This document shows positions 44,517-55,362 of a stretch of DNA of 64,000 nucleotides, one piece after another. The notes under the pieces were generated by a model, which saw only the letters and a program-made list of their open reading frames with translations, searched no databases and was not told the DNA's origin. The translations under genes and the position numbers were made by a program. This stretch comes from Chrysemys picta bellii (lineage: Eukaryota > Chordata > Testudines > Emydidae), in NCBI RefSeq assembly GCF_011386835.1, contig NW_027052950.1:26001-90000 (forward strand), given 5' to 3'. Positions within the stretch are counted from its first letter, which is position 1. Each line of letters opens with the position of its first letter.

Positions 44517-45770
44517 GGGATGTGGCTGGGGTTGGGAGCTGGCTGCGGCTGGGCTGGGGTTGGGAGCTGGCTGCGGCTGGGCTGGGGTTGGGAGCTGCCT
44601 GCGGCTGGGCTGGGGTTGGGAGCTGCCTGCGGCCGGGCTGGGTTGGGAGCTGGCTGCGGCCGGGCTGGGTTGGGAGCTGGCTGCGGCTGGGCTGGGTTGG
44701 GAGCTGGCTGCGGCTGGGCTGGGTTGGGAGCTGGCTGCGGCTGGGCTGGGGTTGGGAGCTGCCTGCGGCTGGGCTGGGTTGGGAGCTGGCTGCGGCTGGG
44801 CTGGGTTGGGAGCTGGCTGCGGCTGGGCTGGGGTTGGGAGCTGCCTGCGGCTGGGCTGGGGTTGGGAGCTGCCTGCGGCTGGGCTGGGTTGGGAGCTGGC
44901 TGCGGCCGGGCTGGGGTTGGGAGCTGGCTGCGGCTGGGCTGGGTTGGGAGCTGGCTGCGGCTGGGCTGGGGTTGGGAGCTGGTTCCGGCCGGGCTGGGTT
45001 GGGAGCTGCCTGCGGCTGGGCTGGGTTGGGAGCTGGCTGCGGCTGGGCTGGGTTGGGAGCTGGCTGCAGCTGGGCTGGGTTGGGAGCTGGCTGCAGCTGG
45101 GCTGGGTTGGGAGCTGGCTGCAGCTGGGCTGGGGTTGGGAGCTGGCTGCGGCTGGGCTGGGTCGGGAGCTGGCTGCGGCTGGGCTGGGGTTGGGAGCTGG
45201 TTCCGGCTGGGCTGGGTTGGGAGCTGCCTGCGGCTGGGCTGGGTTGGGAGCTGGCTGCGGCCGGGCTGGGTTGGGAGCTGGCTGCGGCTGGGCTGGGGTT
45301 GGGAGCTGCCTGCGGCTGGGCTGGGTTGGGAGCTGCCTGCGGCTGGGCTGGGGTTGGGAGTTGGTTCCGGCTGGGCTGGGGTTGGGAGCTGCCTGCGGCT
45401 GGGCTGGGTTGGGAGCTGCCTGCGGCTGGGCTGGGGTTGGGAGCTGGCTGAGGCCGGCTGGGGTTGGGAGCTGCCTGCGGCCGGGCTGGGGTTGGGAGCT
45501 GGCTGCGGCCGGGCTGGGGTTGGGAGCTGCCTGCGGCTGGGCTGGGTTGGGAGCTGCCTGCGGCTGGGCTGGGTTGGGAGCTGCCTGCGGCTGGGCTGGG
45601 GTTGGGAGCTGGCTGCGGCTGGGCTGGGGTTGGGAGCTGCCTGCGGCTGGGCTGGGTTGGGAGCTGCCTGCGGCTGGGCTGGGTTGGGAGCTGGCTGCGG
45701 CTGGGCTGGGGTTGGGAGCTGCCTGCGGCTGGGCTGGGGTTGGGAGCTGGCTGAGGCTGGCTGGGGTTTT
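44517..45770. repeat. G-rich 27/28-bp minisatellite, about 45 copies
   Basis: Unit GGCTGCGGCTGGGCTGGGGT + TGGGAGCT (28 bp). A 27-bp variant has one G fewer (GGGCTGGGTTGGG). Main polymorphic positions: GGCTG/GCCTG after GAGCT, GGCTGG/GGCCGG. Each unit holds three runs of three or more G, so the plus strand has high G-quadruplex potential. Both strands lack stops, producing long false open frames (up to 539 residues). Confidence 0.93.
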
Positions 45771-46151
45771 CACCTTCTTGTACCTCCCTGGGGACCTGGG
45801 CCGGAGTTAAAGCAGAGACCCAGAGCTGAGAGGCTGCGCTCAAAGCCCCAGCCGCTGGGCCTTGCTGACCCCCCCAGGAAGCGCAGGGAACTGTCCCCAA
45901 GGGCAGGAAGAGCTCTGGGCGCTTTAACACAGGCTTACAAATAGAACAAGCTCCTGCGCTGTGAGAGCGAGAGGCCAATGGGGGCCGGGCTCGGCCCACT
46001 GGGCCGAGCTGGGCAGGGCTCCCCGACACCACAGCACAGAGCGACGGGCTCTGGCATCCGCTTGGGCTTCCATGAACATGGGGAGAGAGGAGAGCCCGAT
46101 GTGGGGTGCACAGGCAACTGTGTGCAGGACCTCTGGGAGTTCAGGCAAGCT

Positions 46152-47213
46152 TAGGGTTACCATTCGTCCGGATTCCCCCGGACATGTCCGGCTTTTTGAG
46201 CTAAAAATAGCGTCGGGGGGGGATTTGTAAATGTCCGGACTTCCCCCCCCCCATGCAGAGCGCGCGCGGCTAACAGGGCAGCTGGCCGGATGGTGTCACT
46301 TACATGGGGCTCTGACAGCCGGAGAGAGCCCGTCCTCCACTTCCCCCTCCTCCCCCCTGCAGCTGAGATCACTCTCTCCCTCCCTCCCTGCATTCGCAGA
46401 TCGCCTCCGGCAGTCTGGAGCTCCTCCCCCGCCAGCCAGCCTGCCGGGAGAACGGCTCACAGAGACGTTAGCCGAAGGCCAATGACAAGGGAGCCAGGGG
46501 GTCGGAGAAGGGGTAGGGAGGTTCTGGAGGGGGCAGTCAAGAGACGGGGGGGGTCTGGAGTTCTGGGGGCGGGCTTTCTGGGGGTGGGGGTGTGGATAAG
46601 GTTTTGGGCAGTCAGGGTACAGGTAGGGGGTAGGGTCCTGGGGGGCATTTGCGGGGGGTAGTTAAGGGACAAGGAACAGGGAGGCTTAGGTAGGGGTGGG
46701 GTTTTGGAGGGCAGTTAAGAGCAGGGGTCCCAGGAGGGGGCAGTCAGGGGACAAGGAGCAGAGGGGTTTAGATGGGTCGGGAGTTGAGTTTAGATGGGGC
46801 GGGGCTGTCAGGGGGTGGGGAGTGGTTGGATGGGGCGTGGGAGTCCCAGGGGTCTGTCTGGGGGTGGGGGTGTGGATAAGGGTTGGGGCAGTCAGGGTAC
46901 AAGTAGGGGGTAGATTCCTAGGGGGCCAGTTAGGATTGGGGGAGGGTCTCAGGAGGGGGCAGTCAGAGGACAAGAGGCAGGGAGGCTTAGGTAGGGGGTG
47001 GAGTCCTGGGGGGCAGTTAGGGGCAGGGGTCCCAGGAGGGGGCAGTCAGGGGGACAAGGAGCGGGTGGAGGGTTGGGGGTTCTGAGGGGGGAAAGTGGGA
47101 GGGGCAGGGGTGGGGCTAGGGCTGGATGGGGCAGGGCTAGGGCAGGACGGGGCCGGGGCTAGGGCGGGGCTCCTCCCGTCCTCTTTTTTGCTTGCTGAAA
47201 TATGGTAACCCTA
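46152..47213. mobile_element. TIR element, TAGGGTTACCAT family
   Basis: 1,062 bp bounded by TAGGGTTACCAT and ATGGTAACCCTA. A short GC-rich inner palindrome follows the left end (TCCGGATTCCCCCGGA, CATGTCCGG). The right two-thirds is a degenerate G-rich tandem (GGGGGCAGTCAGGGGACAAG-like units). The flanks do not match, so no target-site duplication is visible. No transposase frame. Confidence 0.72.
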
Positions 47214-48286
47214 GTGCTGAGGCTCCAGGAAAAGAAGCCAGGGCCTGGTTCTCCTCTCGCTCCCCATTCACACCGGCATAATCCGATTGGTGTCACACCT
47301 GATTGACAGTGGGCTGAGTAAGGAGCACAGGACCATGCTGTCCACAGACACTCCTATCCTCCATCAGTCTCTATAGCACTAGGTGCCCAAGAGGCAGTGT
47401 GGTCTAGTGGGTGAGGCACTGGGCTGGGCGTGAGGAGACCCAGCTGTGCCACTGCGCTGCTGGATGCCCTTGGGCAACCTGGGGGTTGTAATGCCGTTCA
47501 CTGACAATGGCCTGCTGCCCCCCTGTACCGACAGATGGCGTTGTGACCTGGCACACAGGGCGTCTGTTGCTGTGCCGTGGAACACAGGGGAGTCCACCAA
47601 GAACTTGACCCCTGGCAGCACTGGCTCACACATTGTGTGGGTCAGAAAGTGGGGAGACTTCCCAGCCAAGGGAGACCCAGGGTCCCTGCAGGAGGAGGGG
47701 GTGGGATGAGCGGGGACTGGAATTTACACCCCTCTCCAATATCTGAACTGCCGTCACTGCTAAAGGGGCATTTTGAGCTGAGGTGCCAGGCACAGACTGG
47801 CAGGTTGGTGTGACTCACACACCCAGGGGGCGTGTTGGCCTGGCAGGAGGGATGCTTACATGTGTACTTGGCATGTAGGACGAATGGGTATCAGAGGCGT
47901 GAGGGTCTATCCTATCCATGCATGTCTGGATCCTGCAGGTCAGCACTCTGGCTGCCAGATTTAACTGGGCCATGGCCCATGTATGAGCAATTCCCTGCAT
48001 ACATCCTACCCTGGAAACCCTAATGCCTGCAGTGTCACCTACCTCCCTGCCTTGTCCCCTGTGTGTTGCCAGCGTGAATACTGTGGCAGAGGGGAGAGTA
48101 GTCCACTGGCAGTAGGGGGGTGGCCTACTGGACAGCTATGAGACAAACATGTGCCACATGGCTAGCCAGTGTTGGTCTATAAGACCTTGCTACATGGAGT
48201 GTATGGGCTGTGGGTACAGACCCAAAGAGACTTGTAGAAAGCAGAGCCGGGGAGGGGATTCTGCTCTGCTTAAAAAGACTATAGAG
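47214..48286. other. No gene recognised; SINE-like trace
   Basis: A tRNA-SINE-like phrase is visible near 47397 (GTGTGGTCTAGTGGGTGAGG). Otherwise no supported feature. Confidence 0.4.
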
Positions 48287-49450
48287 ACAAGGCAGGTGAG
48301 GGAATATCTTTTATTGGACCAACATCTGTTGGCAAGAGAGACAAGTTTTGGTGCTACACAGAGCTCTTCTTCGGGTCTGGGAAAGGTGCTCTGTACTAAA
48401 TACAAGGTGGAACAGATGATTTAGCATAAGTAGTTAACACATTCACCCACCTAGTCTCGCACATATTCTAAGGGACCATTCAAGGTGAAGTGGCCCGTTA
48501 CCACCTCTGCAGTCATGGGACAAACAAAGGGGGTTAGTGGGTTACAGATTGTTGTAATAAGCCATAAATCCAGTGTCATAGACTCAGACTTTAAGGTCAA
48601 AAGGGACCATTAAGATAATCTAGTCTGACCTCCTGCAGAACGCAGGCCACAGAATCTCACCCACCCACTCCTGTATCAAACCTGTGTCTGAGCCATTGAA
48701 GTCCTCAAATCATGGTTTAAAGACTTCAAGTTGCAGACAATCTTCCAGCAAGTGACTCATGCCCCACGCTGCAGAGGAAGGTAAAAAAACCCCAGAGCCT
48801 CTTTATTAAGATGGTGATTTTTGGTGTCTAGGAACCTTATGAATTTAAGCTCCCAGGCTCGTCTTTTGAAAGCGTCGTGCAGGTTTCCTTTGAGGTGGAG
48901 AACTGAGAGGTCAGATACAGAGTGGTCGTTTGGTGAAAAGTGTTTGCCCGCAGGTGATTGGGTGTTTTTGTTTTTTATCATTTTACTGTGCAAGTTCATT
49001 TGAGAGTGTAGTGATTGTTTGGTTTCACCCACATAGTTGTTGTTGGGCACTGGGTGAGGTACACCACATGTTGTGATAGGCATGTGTAGGACCCATGGAT
49101 CTTGAAAGGTGTGTTGTGTGGGGTGTTGGTCATTGCAGCAGTGGAGCTATGTCTGCAGGTTTTACATCTGTTGTTCTGGCAGTTCTGGTGCCACTTTGAG
49201 TCTGTGTGTCCTAGTCCGTGAGGAGCTCGCTTCTGATGATGAGTTTGGAGAGGATGGGGGCCTTGTTTGAAGGCCAGAAGAGAGAGTTCAGGAAAGCTCT
49301 TTCAGGAGGTGGTCCCCATCGAGTATAGGTTGTAACTGTTGGATGATGTCCAACATGGGTTCCAGTGTGGGGTCATTCCTTGATGTGATCTGTTTCTCTG
49401 GTGGAGTGCCCTTGTTTGGTGAAGGCAGTTTTAAGTCTGTAGCCCAGACT
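48287..49450 (-). mobile_element. Penelope-like element, 3' part
   Basis: The coding remnant (48757-49083) carries NNNYVGETKQSLHSQMNLHS, the GIY-YIG endonuclease signature of Penelope-like elements (Y-V/I-G-E-T-x-x-x-L-x-x-R/Q-x-x-x-H), followed by HFSPNDHSVSDLSVL. The distal part at 48287-48400 (GAATATCTTTTATTGGACCA, AGAGCTCTTCTTCGGGTCTG) is the matching 3' region in the same orientation. Interrupted by a CR1 tail at 48577-48760. Reverse transcriptase is not present in readable form. Confidence 0.78.
48577..48760 (-). mobile_element. CR1 3' tail, minus, inside the Penelope copy
   Basis: TCATAGACTCAGACTTTAAG, ATAATCTAGTCTGACCTCCT: reverse complement of a CR1 tail. Confidence 0.7.
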
Positions 49451-49499
49451 TCATAGATTTCCACCACACCTTAATCCATTCTATAAGACCATGTTTTCA

Positions 49500-49592
49500 G
49501 TATATATACTTTGATCCTGCTTTGAGCAGGAGATTGGACTAGATGACCTCCTGAGGTCCCTTCCAACCCCGATATTCAATGATTCTAACTCC
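49500..49592 (+). mobile_element. CR1 3' tail
   Basis: ATCCTGCTTTGAGCAGGAGA, TTGGACTAGATGACCTCCTG, ATATTCAATGATTCTA. Confidence 0.85.
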
Positions 49593-50536
49593 TTACATAA
49601 TATCAGTACATACATCTCACAATGATATCAATAACCAATGTGACACTGGCTTTCTGTGGATACCTCTCATGACATTCTTGGGTGAATGAGAAGGTGCATA
49701 CTGGCCTCAGGGTACACCTGTACCCCTCTGTACCTCCTTGTTGGTTGGCATTAACAGGTTCTCGGGTCACAATATGGAATGGGGCTGCTAGCTATACAGT
49801 GATACCTGGCATGTTTGCTGTCTGTGTGGAGGTGAAAAGGGAGCTACATGGGCTTTGGCCTGATTTCTTGCACATCACCTAGAGGCGGGAGATTTCAATC
49901 CTGGGTCCCATCCTTTGTTAAGGTGAATTCACTCTTTCAGTTCTGGTATTTTCTAATCTACCAGTCAAATGAATACTTAGGAAGATATGTGTGGGCCAAA
50001 CCTGGCATGCACCCCTATTGATGGCAGCAGGAGATGGGCATCTGTCTTAGAGTCTGGCTCCGAAGAGCATTCAGGGTGTAATACCAGGTGGGGTCAGGAT
50101 TTCAGCGGCCCCCAGAGCAAACTGAAAGTGGGGAATCTCCCAGCCCTGTTATTGTGGGGTGTGAATGTAAAAACATAAATATAAATACCTCCCCTCCCCC
50201 CCAATAACTGGCTGGATCTAAAGTATTTAAATCCTGACCTGGAAGAGGCCCCAGCAACAGGCAGTGATTAGCGTCAGCTGGGGTGGTGGATAGGCGGCCG
50301 GCACTGCTGTGCCCGGTGCAAAACGCAGCAACTATTCTGGGCCCTGATGGCCGCAGGCAGCTGCGCTGGGTCAGTTGAAGCACCAGACAGCAAAGCCTCT
50401 GGACGAAGGCAGGAGAGGAGGGGGGCAGCATCCTCTCTGCCCAAATGGAGTTTAGGGGTTTTCTCCCCTTCCCCTGGTTTGCCAAACCTCAGTTTCCTGC
50501 CACTAGTGGGGGCAGGAACACAAAGGGAGCTGGAAT
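49593..50536. other. No gene recognised
   Basis: Unique-looking sequence with no supported coding segment; frames such as 50102-50485 (minus) have no domain. Confidence 0.4.
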
Positions 50537-50659
50537 TAGGGTGACCAGATAGCAAGTGTGAAAAATCGGGACGGGGGTGAGGGGTAATAGGTGCCTATAT
50601 AAGAGAAAGCCCCAAATATTGGGACTGTCCCTATAAAATCAGGACACCTGGTCACCCTA
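50537..50659. mobile_element. hAT-like MITE (TAGGGTGACCAG family)
   Basis: 123 bp, TAGGGTGACCAGATAGCAAG to CCTGGTCACCCTA. Near-copy of 11965-12080, sharing GCAAGTGTGAAAAATC and GGGACTGTCCCTATAAAATC. Flanks GCTGGAAT and GCTCGAAC agree at 6 of 8. Confidence 0.82.
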
Positions 50660-51043
50660 GCTCGAACCCATCAAGCACAGCCCTGGGCAAAACCAGGGCT
50701 CAGTTTGGGTTTCGATGGGAGCGAGGGGCCCCACTGATGGGAAACTGGCTGAAGTGGGGGAAAGGGGCTCTGCTGGGGGGCCTGGCTGCAGTGGACGTGA
50801 GGGGCCCAGATGGGAGAATTGGCCTCAGTGGGGCTGGGGGCAGCTAGGGGGACTAGCCGCAGTGGGGGTGAGGTGCCCAGCTGGGGGGACTGGCCACAGT
50901 GGGAGTGAGGGACCCAGCTGGGGGGACTGGCCAGAGTGGGGGTGTGGGACTCAGATGTCATATTCAACTGTACTTAATAAAGAGGGACAAGATCACGGTG
51001 GAATGGAGCAGACGGGGCCGGGCTCAGGAGGAAGACAGAGGCT
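50660..51043. other. Short degenerate tandem, no gene
   Basis: 50710-50950 repeats a phrase of the type GTGGGGGTGAGGTGCCCAGC, TGGGGGGACTGGCC with a period near 50 bp, 4-5 degenerate copies. Confidence 0.55.
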
Positions 51044-51392
51044 ACTTCTGGGGGGATTCTGCACCAAAATTTTAAAAATGCTGTGCCAAAATTTTAAAAA
51101 TTCTGCATATTTTATTTGTCAAAATGACACAATATAATCACTTTAGTTTCAATTATTTTGGTAATTTATTTCAAAATACCTGTCAACAAGTATGTCAACA
51201 AAATGCAGACAACAGCAAAAAAGATTCTTCCAGGAGTAGAGAATTAAAGAAACCTCTATGATGACCCAGTTCCAGTTGAGGGGTGCTGGAAGGAGTTGTG
51301 TGGGGCCCCCCCAGAGCCCAGACACCTGCACTCCCGTCCCCAGAGACGAGCCACACTGCACCCCCTGGCCCAGACACCAGCACCGCCTTCCC

Positions 51393-51945
51393 GCAGAGCC
51401 CAGCCGCAGGGCACTCCCTGCCCAGAGACCAACACCCCCTCCCCGCAGAGCCCAGCCGCAGGGCACTCCCTGCCCAGAGACCAACACCGCCTCCCCGCAG
51501 AGCCCAGCCGCAGGGCACTCCCTGCCCAGAGACGAACACCCCCTCCCCGCAGAGCCCAGTCGCGGGGCACTCCCTGCCCAGAGACGAACACCCCCTCCCC
51601 GCAGAGCCCAGCCGCAGGGCACTCCCTGCCCATAGACCAACACCCCCTCCCCGCAGAGCCCAGCCGCAGGGCATTCCCTGCCCAGAGACCAACACCCCCT
51701 CCCCGCAGAGCCCAGCCGCGGGGCACTCCCTGCCCAGAGACCAACACCCCCTCCCCGCAGAGCCCAGCCGCGGGGCATTCCCTGCCCAGAGACCAACACC
51801 CCCTCCCCGCAGAGCCCAGTCGCGGGGCACTCCCTGCCCAGAGACCAACACCGCCTCCCCGAAGAGCCCAGTCGCGGGGCACTCCCTGCCCAGAGACCAA
51901 CACCCCCTCCCCGCAGAGCCCAGTCGCGGGGCACTCCCTGGCACA
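51393..51945. repeat. 52-bp minisatellite, about 10.6 copies
   Basis: Unit GCAGAGCCCAGCCGCAGGGC + ACTCCCTGCCCAGAGACCAA + CACCCCCTCCCC, exact 52-bp steps at 51393, 51445 and 51497. Variants: CCGCAGGG/TCGCGGGG, ACTC/ATTC, CCAAC/CGAAC. Open in several frames by composition only. Confidence 0.92.
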
Positions 51946-52157
51946 GACACTGGCACCCCCAGAGCCTTTACTCCCCACAGCTTCTTTACTGTCCCACCGG
52001 GGACATGGTGTGGTGCAGCCGTGTCCTTCCTCAGCCTTTGCCAGAGCTGGCTGCATCTCCAAGGCCCTCTCCATCCCTGGGAGAATGAGCATCAAAGTGC
52101 TCCACTCTGCAGAGTCCAGCGGCCCCTAGTGGCAGTTAGAAATTCTGCAGTGGCAAC

Positions 52158-52271
52158 TATCAGGGGGTAGCCGTGTTAGTCTGTATTTTGAAGTGAGGTT
52201 TTTACTCACGAAAGCTTATGCCCAAATAAATCTGTTAGTCTTTAAGGTGCCACCAGACTCCTTGTTGTTTT
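52158..52271 (+). mobile_element. Penelope-like fragment with 12-bp TSD
   Basis: TATCAGGGGGTAGCCGTGTT, AGTCTGTATTTTGAAGTGAG, ACTCACGAAAGCTTATGCC, TCTGTTAGTCTTTAAGGTGC. Exact 12-bp duplication TGCAGTGGCAAC (52146-52157, 52272-52283). Nested in the TIR element. Confidence 0.82.
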
Positions 52272-52599
52272 TGCAGTGGCAACGGAATTCTGCAAAATTG
52301 TGCATTGTGTGGCGGCGCAGAATTCCCTCAAGGAGTAAGAGGCTGTGCGTGAGCAGGAGCAGCAGGTGTGGAGGTGACCTGGGAGTTGGCTGTGGAAGGA
52401 ATGCTAGCTGGGTACAGAGTTATTGGGAGGCTATGGATGCAAATCACATGCAGATCAGCAAGCCACTTAGTGAGAGAGTGGGGGGCTTCTCTTAATAGAG
52501 TATTAAACTGGTTTGCTCCGTTTTCCCTCTTAACAACAGGGGATACGTGAATTAGAGATTCTCACCCAATAGCAGTATTGCCAACCTCAAGAGATCAAG

Positions 52600-52690
52600 A
52601 ATCATAGAAGATCAGGGTTGGAGGAGACCTCAGGAGGTCATCTAGTCCAACCCCCTGCTCAAAGCAGGACCATGACTCACATCCTCTAAA
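52600..52690 (-). mobile_element. CR1 3' tail, minus
   Basis: AATCATAGAAGATCAGGGTT, AGGTCATCTAGTCCAACCCC, CTGCTCAAAGCAGGACCATG: a very typical turtle-type CR1 end in reverse. Confidence 0.9.
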
Positions 52691-52788
52691 ATCATGTGAT
52701 TGGCCCCACAATCAGTGAGATTTTTTTTAAAAAAAATCATCAAACTCTGTTTTTCAATCTGTCTTTTCGCTTTCGAACTCTCCTCTGC

Positions 52789-52790
<2 letters not shown>

Positions 52791-52858
<68 letters not shown>
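52791..52858. repeat. Microsatellite (GT)25 then (GA)9
   Basis: Uninterrupted GT dinucleotides at 52791-52840 followed by GA dinucleotides to 52858. Confidence 0.98.
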
Positions 52859-53209
52859 TAATGTCCGGTTGACAAGTCAACCTTTAATGAACACGTGCCT
52901 CTCTCTGGCTGCTTGAATGGAAGCTGCAAGTAGACAGACATACTTCAGGAGAATTCAAAAGGAGAAGATGCAGAAGATGTTGTATTTGGGCTAGTCCTCA
53001 GTACCAAGAGATTCATTTCAATATAATAGTCGTGCTTCTGGTAATGGTATCTCCTTATGAGGATGGAGCCCCTCAAAAGTATCCATTCCAAAATGGAGAG
53101 CTACCGTAGAGGGAAGGCATCCATGCTGGTTGGAAAAAGGGGAGAATGTATGGGAAGTTCTTGTACACAGGTGTTGCCTGCCCAGAACTGGGCCCGAGAT
53201 GGCAAACAG

Positions 53210-53809
53210 GGGGTTCGTTGCCCGGTGTGCTTGGCACCAATAAAGACACCGAGGGGAGAAAGCAAGCCAAGTTTATTTCAGAGCTCTGAAATGGCACTAG
53301 GAGACCGGCATGTCTCAAATCTAGTGCAACAAATACAAACAAATTTTACCTTTTATACTTCAAACTGTTTGCATACATCTCTTTGTCTGGCTGTTCCCCC
53401 TTACCCCTCTCTTCCAGACAACTGTTACAATAAGCTCTACATAAGCTTGTGAGAAAACTTTCTCAGTCTTTGCGACCTTGAGTTAGACGCCTGCAAACTA
53501 ACTACCCCTCCTTTCCCTCGCTTCTTATCTCTATTATTTCTGCTAGTGTGAGTGAAACTGCAGCCATCTGTTAAAAAGCTGACATTACATTTCTGCTTCA
53601 GCCTACTTCAGAGCATGTAAGCAGTTAGCACAGAAGTAGGTGAGAGTTCCCAAGATGGAGTCACTGTGGTTCAGGTAGGCCCAGAGCAAAAGAGCTTCAT
53701 CAGCACTTTTGGCCTTCCGCTCTCCCGAGTTACCTGGTAGCTATGCCTAGTGGACCCCAACACAGGTATAACCCTAAGTACTCAGTGGAGAGCTCTGTCC
53801 TGTGACAAA
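53210..53809 (-). mobile_element. LTR-like repeat
   Basis: From about CGGTGTGCTTGGCACCAATA to GTCCTGTGACA. The phrase CCAAGTTTATTTCAGAGCTC is, reversed, GAGCTCTGAAATAAACTTGG with an AATAAA signal. No coding capacity; limits approximate. Confidence 0.45.
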
Positions 53810-54839
53810 GTTACAATATGATAGAAAAACCTAATTCACACACATTTAGAAATAGACTGAACAAGGCCTATAACATGGAGCCGGCAAATGAGCAATGAAC
53901 AGCTGAGAAACACAAAGCATTCTCTCTGTGCAGCACGTTTTCCAATGATTTTTGAATAATGAGGTGAGCTGTAAAGATCTTGACACGTAAGAAGATCTTT
54001 ACAACAGCAAGCCCCTTTCAGAGCTTTTCTTAGCTCAGTGCAGTAGTTACAGTCATAATCCCTGAATATGATTTTTAAAAAAAAATAATCAATTCAGTCA
54101 CATTCAAAGCATTTCAACAATAAATTAAACCGTCTTCTGTTGTTGTATAATTTTGATAACTACATACGTATGTACATGATCCAGTAATTACAATGAATAA
54201 TTTGGTTTTTAATTAATAATTGTCCAAATAACTATAAATAAATAATTTTTTATTTTAAATAGACTTCTCTTTCGCAGCCTCCCCATCCCCCCATCAGTTC
54301 AGGCCCCCCATCAGTCCCCAACCCCTCAATCCAGCCCCCGGAGCCTCACCTCTGCTCCCCCTAGGTTTCCTCGCCCCCCTTTCCCAGGCCTGGGGGTTGT
54401 AGTGGGGTCCCCTCTCATCTCCCCTTTCCCAGGCTGGGGGGTTAGGGATGGCTCCCTCTGTCCCTTTCCAGGCCAGGTGCTGGAGGGGAAAAGAGCAGAG
54501 GTCCTGCCCTGTCCATGTTTTTCACAGGATGGGAGGAGGGAATGGAGCCAGTGCTGGCTCTGCCGGCTTCCAGCAGGACCAAACTTCGCAAGGGGGCTGT
54601 AGCTTCTTGCATCAATTGACAAGCTGGTGCCTGCAGCTGGCCCTGTCTAGGGGGGAGGGGGAAGAGCGAGGGCACGGCAGGCTCAGGGGAGGGGGCAGGA
54701 AGGGGTGAAGTGGGGGCAGGGCCTATGGCAGAGCCAGGGGTTGAGCAGTGAGCACCCCCCGGCACATTGGAAAGTTGGTGCTGGTAGCTCCAGCCCCGGA
54801 GTCGGTGCCTATACAAGGAGCCACATGTTAACTTCTGAA
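53810..54839. other. AT-rich then GC-rich non-coding sequence
   Basis: 53810-54270 is AT-rich without features. 54280-54839 is C/G-rich and probably the interior of the hAT element whose right end is at 54881. Confidence 0.4.
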
Positions 54840-54881
54840 GAGCCGCATGTGGCTCCGGAGCCACAGGTTGGCCACCCCTGA
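54840..54881. mobile_element. hAT right terminus
   Basis: AGCCGCATGTGGCTCCGGAG, CCACAGGTTGGCCACCCCTG. This is the inverted CAGGGGTGGCCAACCTG end of a common hAT family. The left terminus was not found, so the element is 5'-truncated or diverged. Confidence 0.65.
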
Positions 54882-55362
54882 TCTAGATAGTCCCAGTGCT
54901 AGTGCCCCTCGCGGAGATATAACCCACCAAGACCCAGCATGCGTCAATCCCACCATAGTCTGTTGTGAAAGGAGCTGGTGGGGGTCACCCCAGTGTCTAG
55001 GAGCCAGATGCCCCCATCGTGAGACCATCTCCCAAGGAGATGAACTGCGGGGACTCAGCCTTCCCCAATCCCTCTGGGGCAGTGTGAGGGGGCCTGGAGC
55101 TGCTGCTGCCTGTAATGGGATTGAGAGATTTCAGTCACCAGGGCTTTCCTTCTCACACCCCTCCCTCCTGGGACATATAGGGACACATGCTGGGGAGGAA
55201 GGATGGCCTAGTGGTTGACACCAGTGAGAGCTGGGCCCAGGTCCCTCCCTCTCTTCCCTGTCATGTGCTGCGGTGGCGAAGCGGTTCAATGTGTCTGTGA
55301 GACGCTGTGCTGCCAGTTAGGAGGGGAGGGGAGTGTGACCTGTTACCCTTCTCTCTCTCTCT
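54882..55362. other. Presumed calcium-channel intron, no upstream exon found
   Basis: Upstream exons for domain I S1-S4 should lie 5' of 56526. None is recognisable here. Ends in a CT-rich tract (55350-55362) that is the left half of the pyrimidine tract split by the next element. Confidence 0.5.

Larger units (their letters stand above)
51044..52337. mobile_element. TIR element containing a 52-bp minisatellite and a nested insertion
   Basis: The left end ACTTCTGGGGGGATTCTGCA is the imperfect inverted partner of the right end TGGCGGCGCAGAATTCCCTC, AAGGAGT. Flanked by AGAGGCT on the left (51037-51043) and AGAGGCT shortly after the right end. The left interior is AT-rich (AAAATTTTAAAAATTCTGCA). 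No transposase. Family not recognised with certainty. Confidence 0.6.

Noticed and set aside
44191..46032. Open frames up to 539 codons on both strands
   Set aside because: Products of the stop-free 27/28-bp minisatellite (GLGAACGWA- and PAQPQAAPN-type repeats), present in several phases on both strands.
51149..52170. Open frames of 250-295 codons on both strands
   Set aside because: Caused by the 52-bp minisatellite in a TIR element; five overlapping phases are open together.
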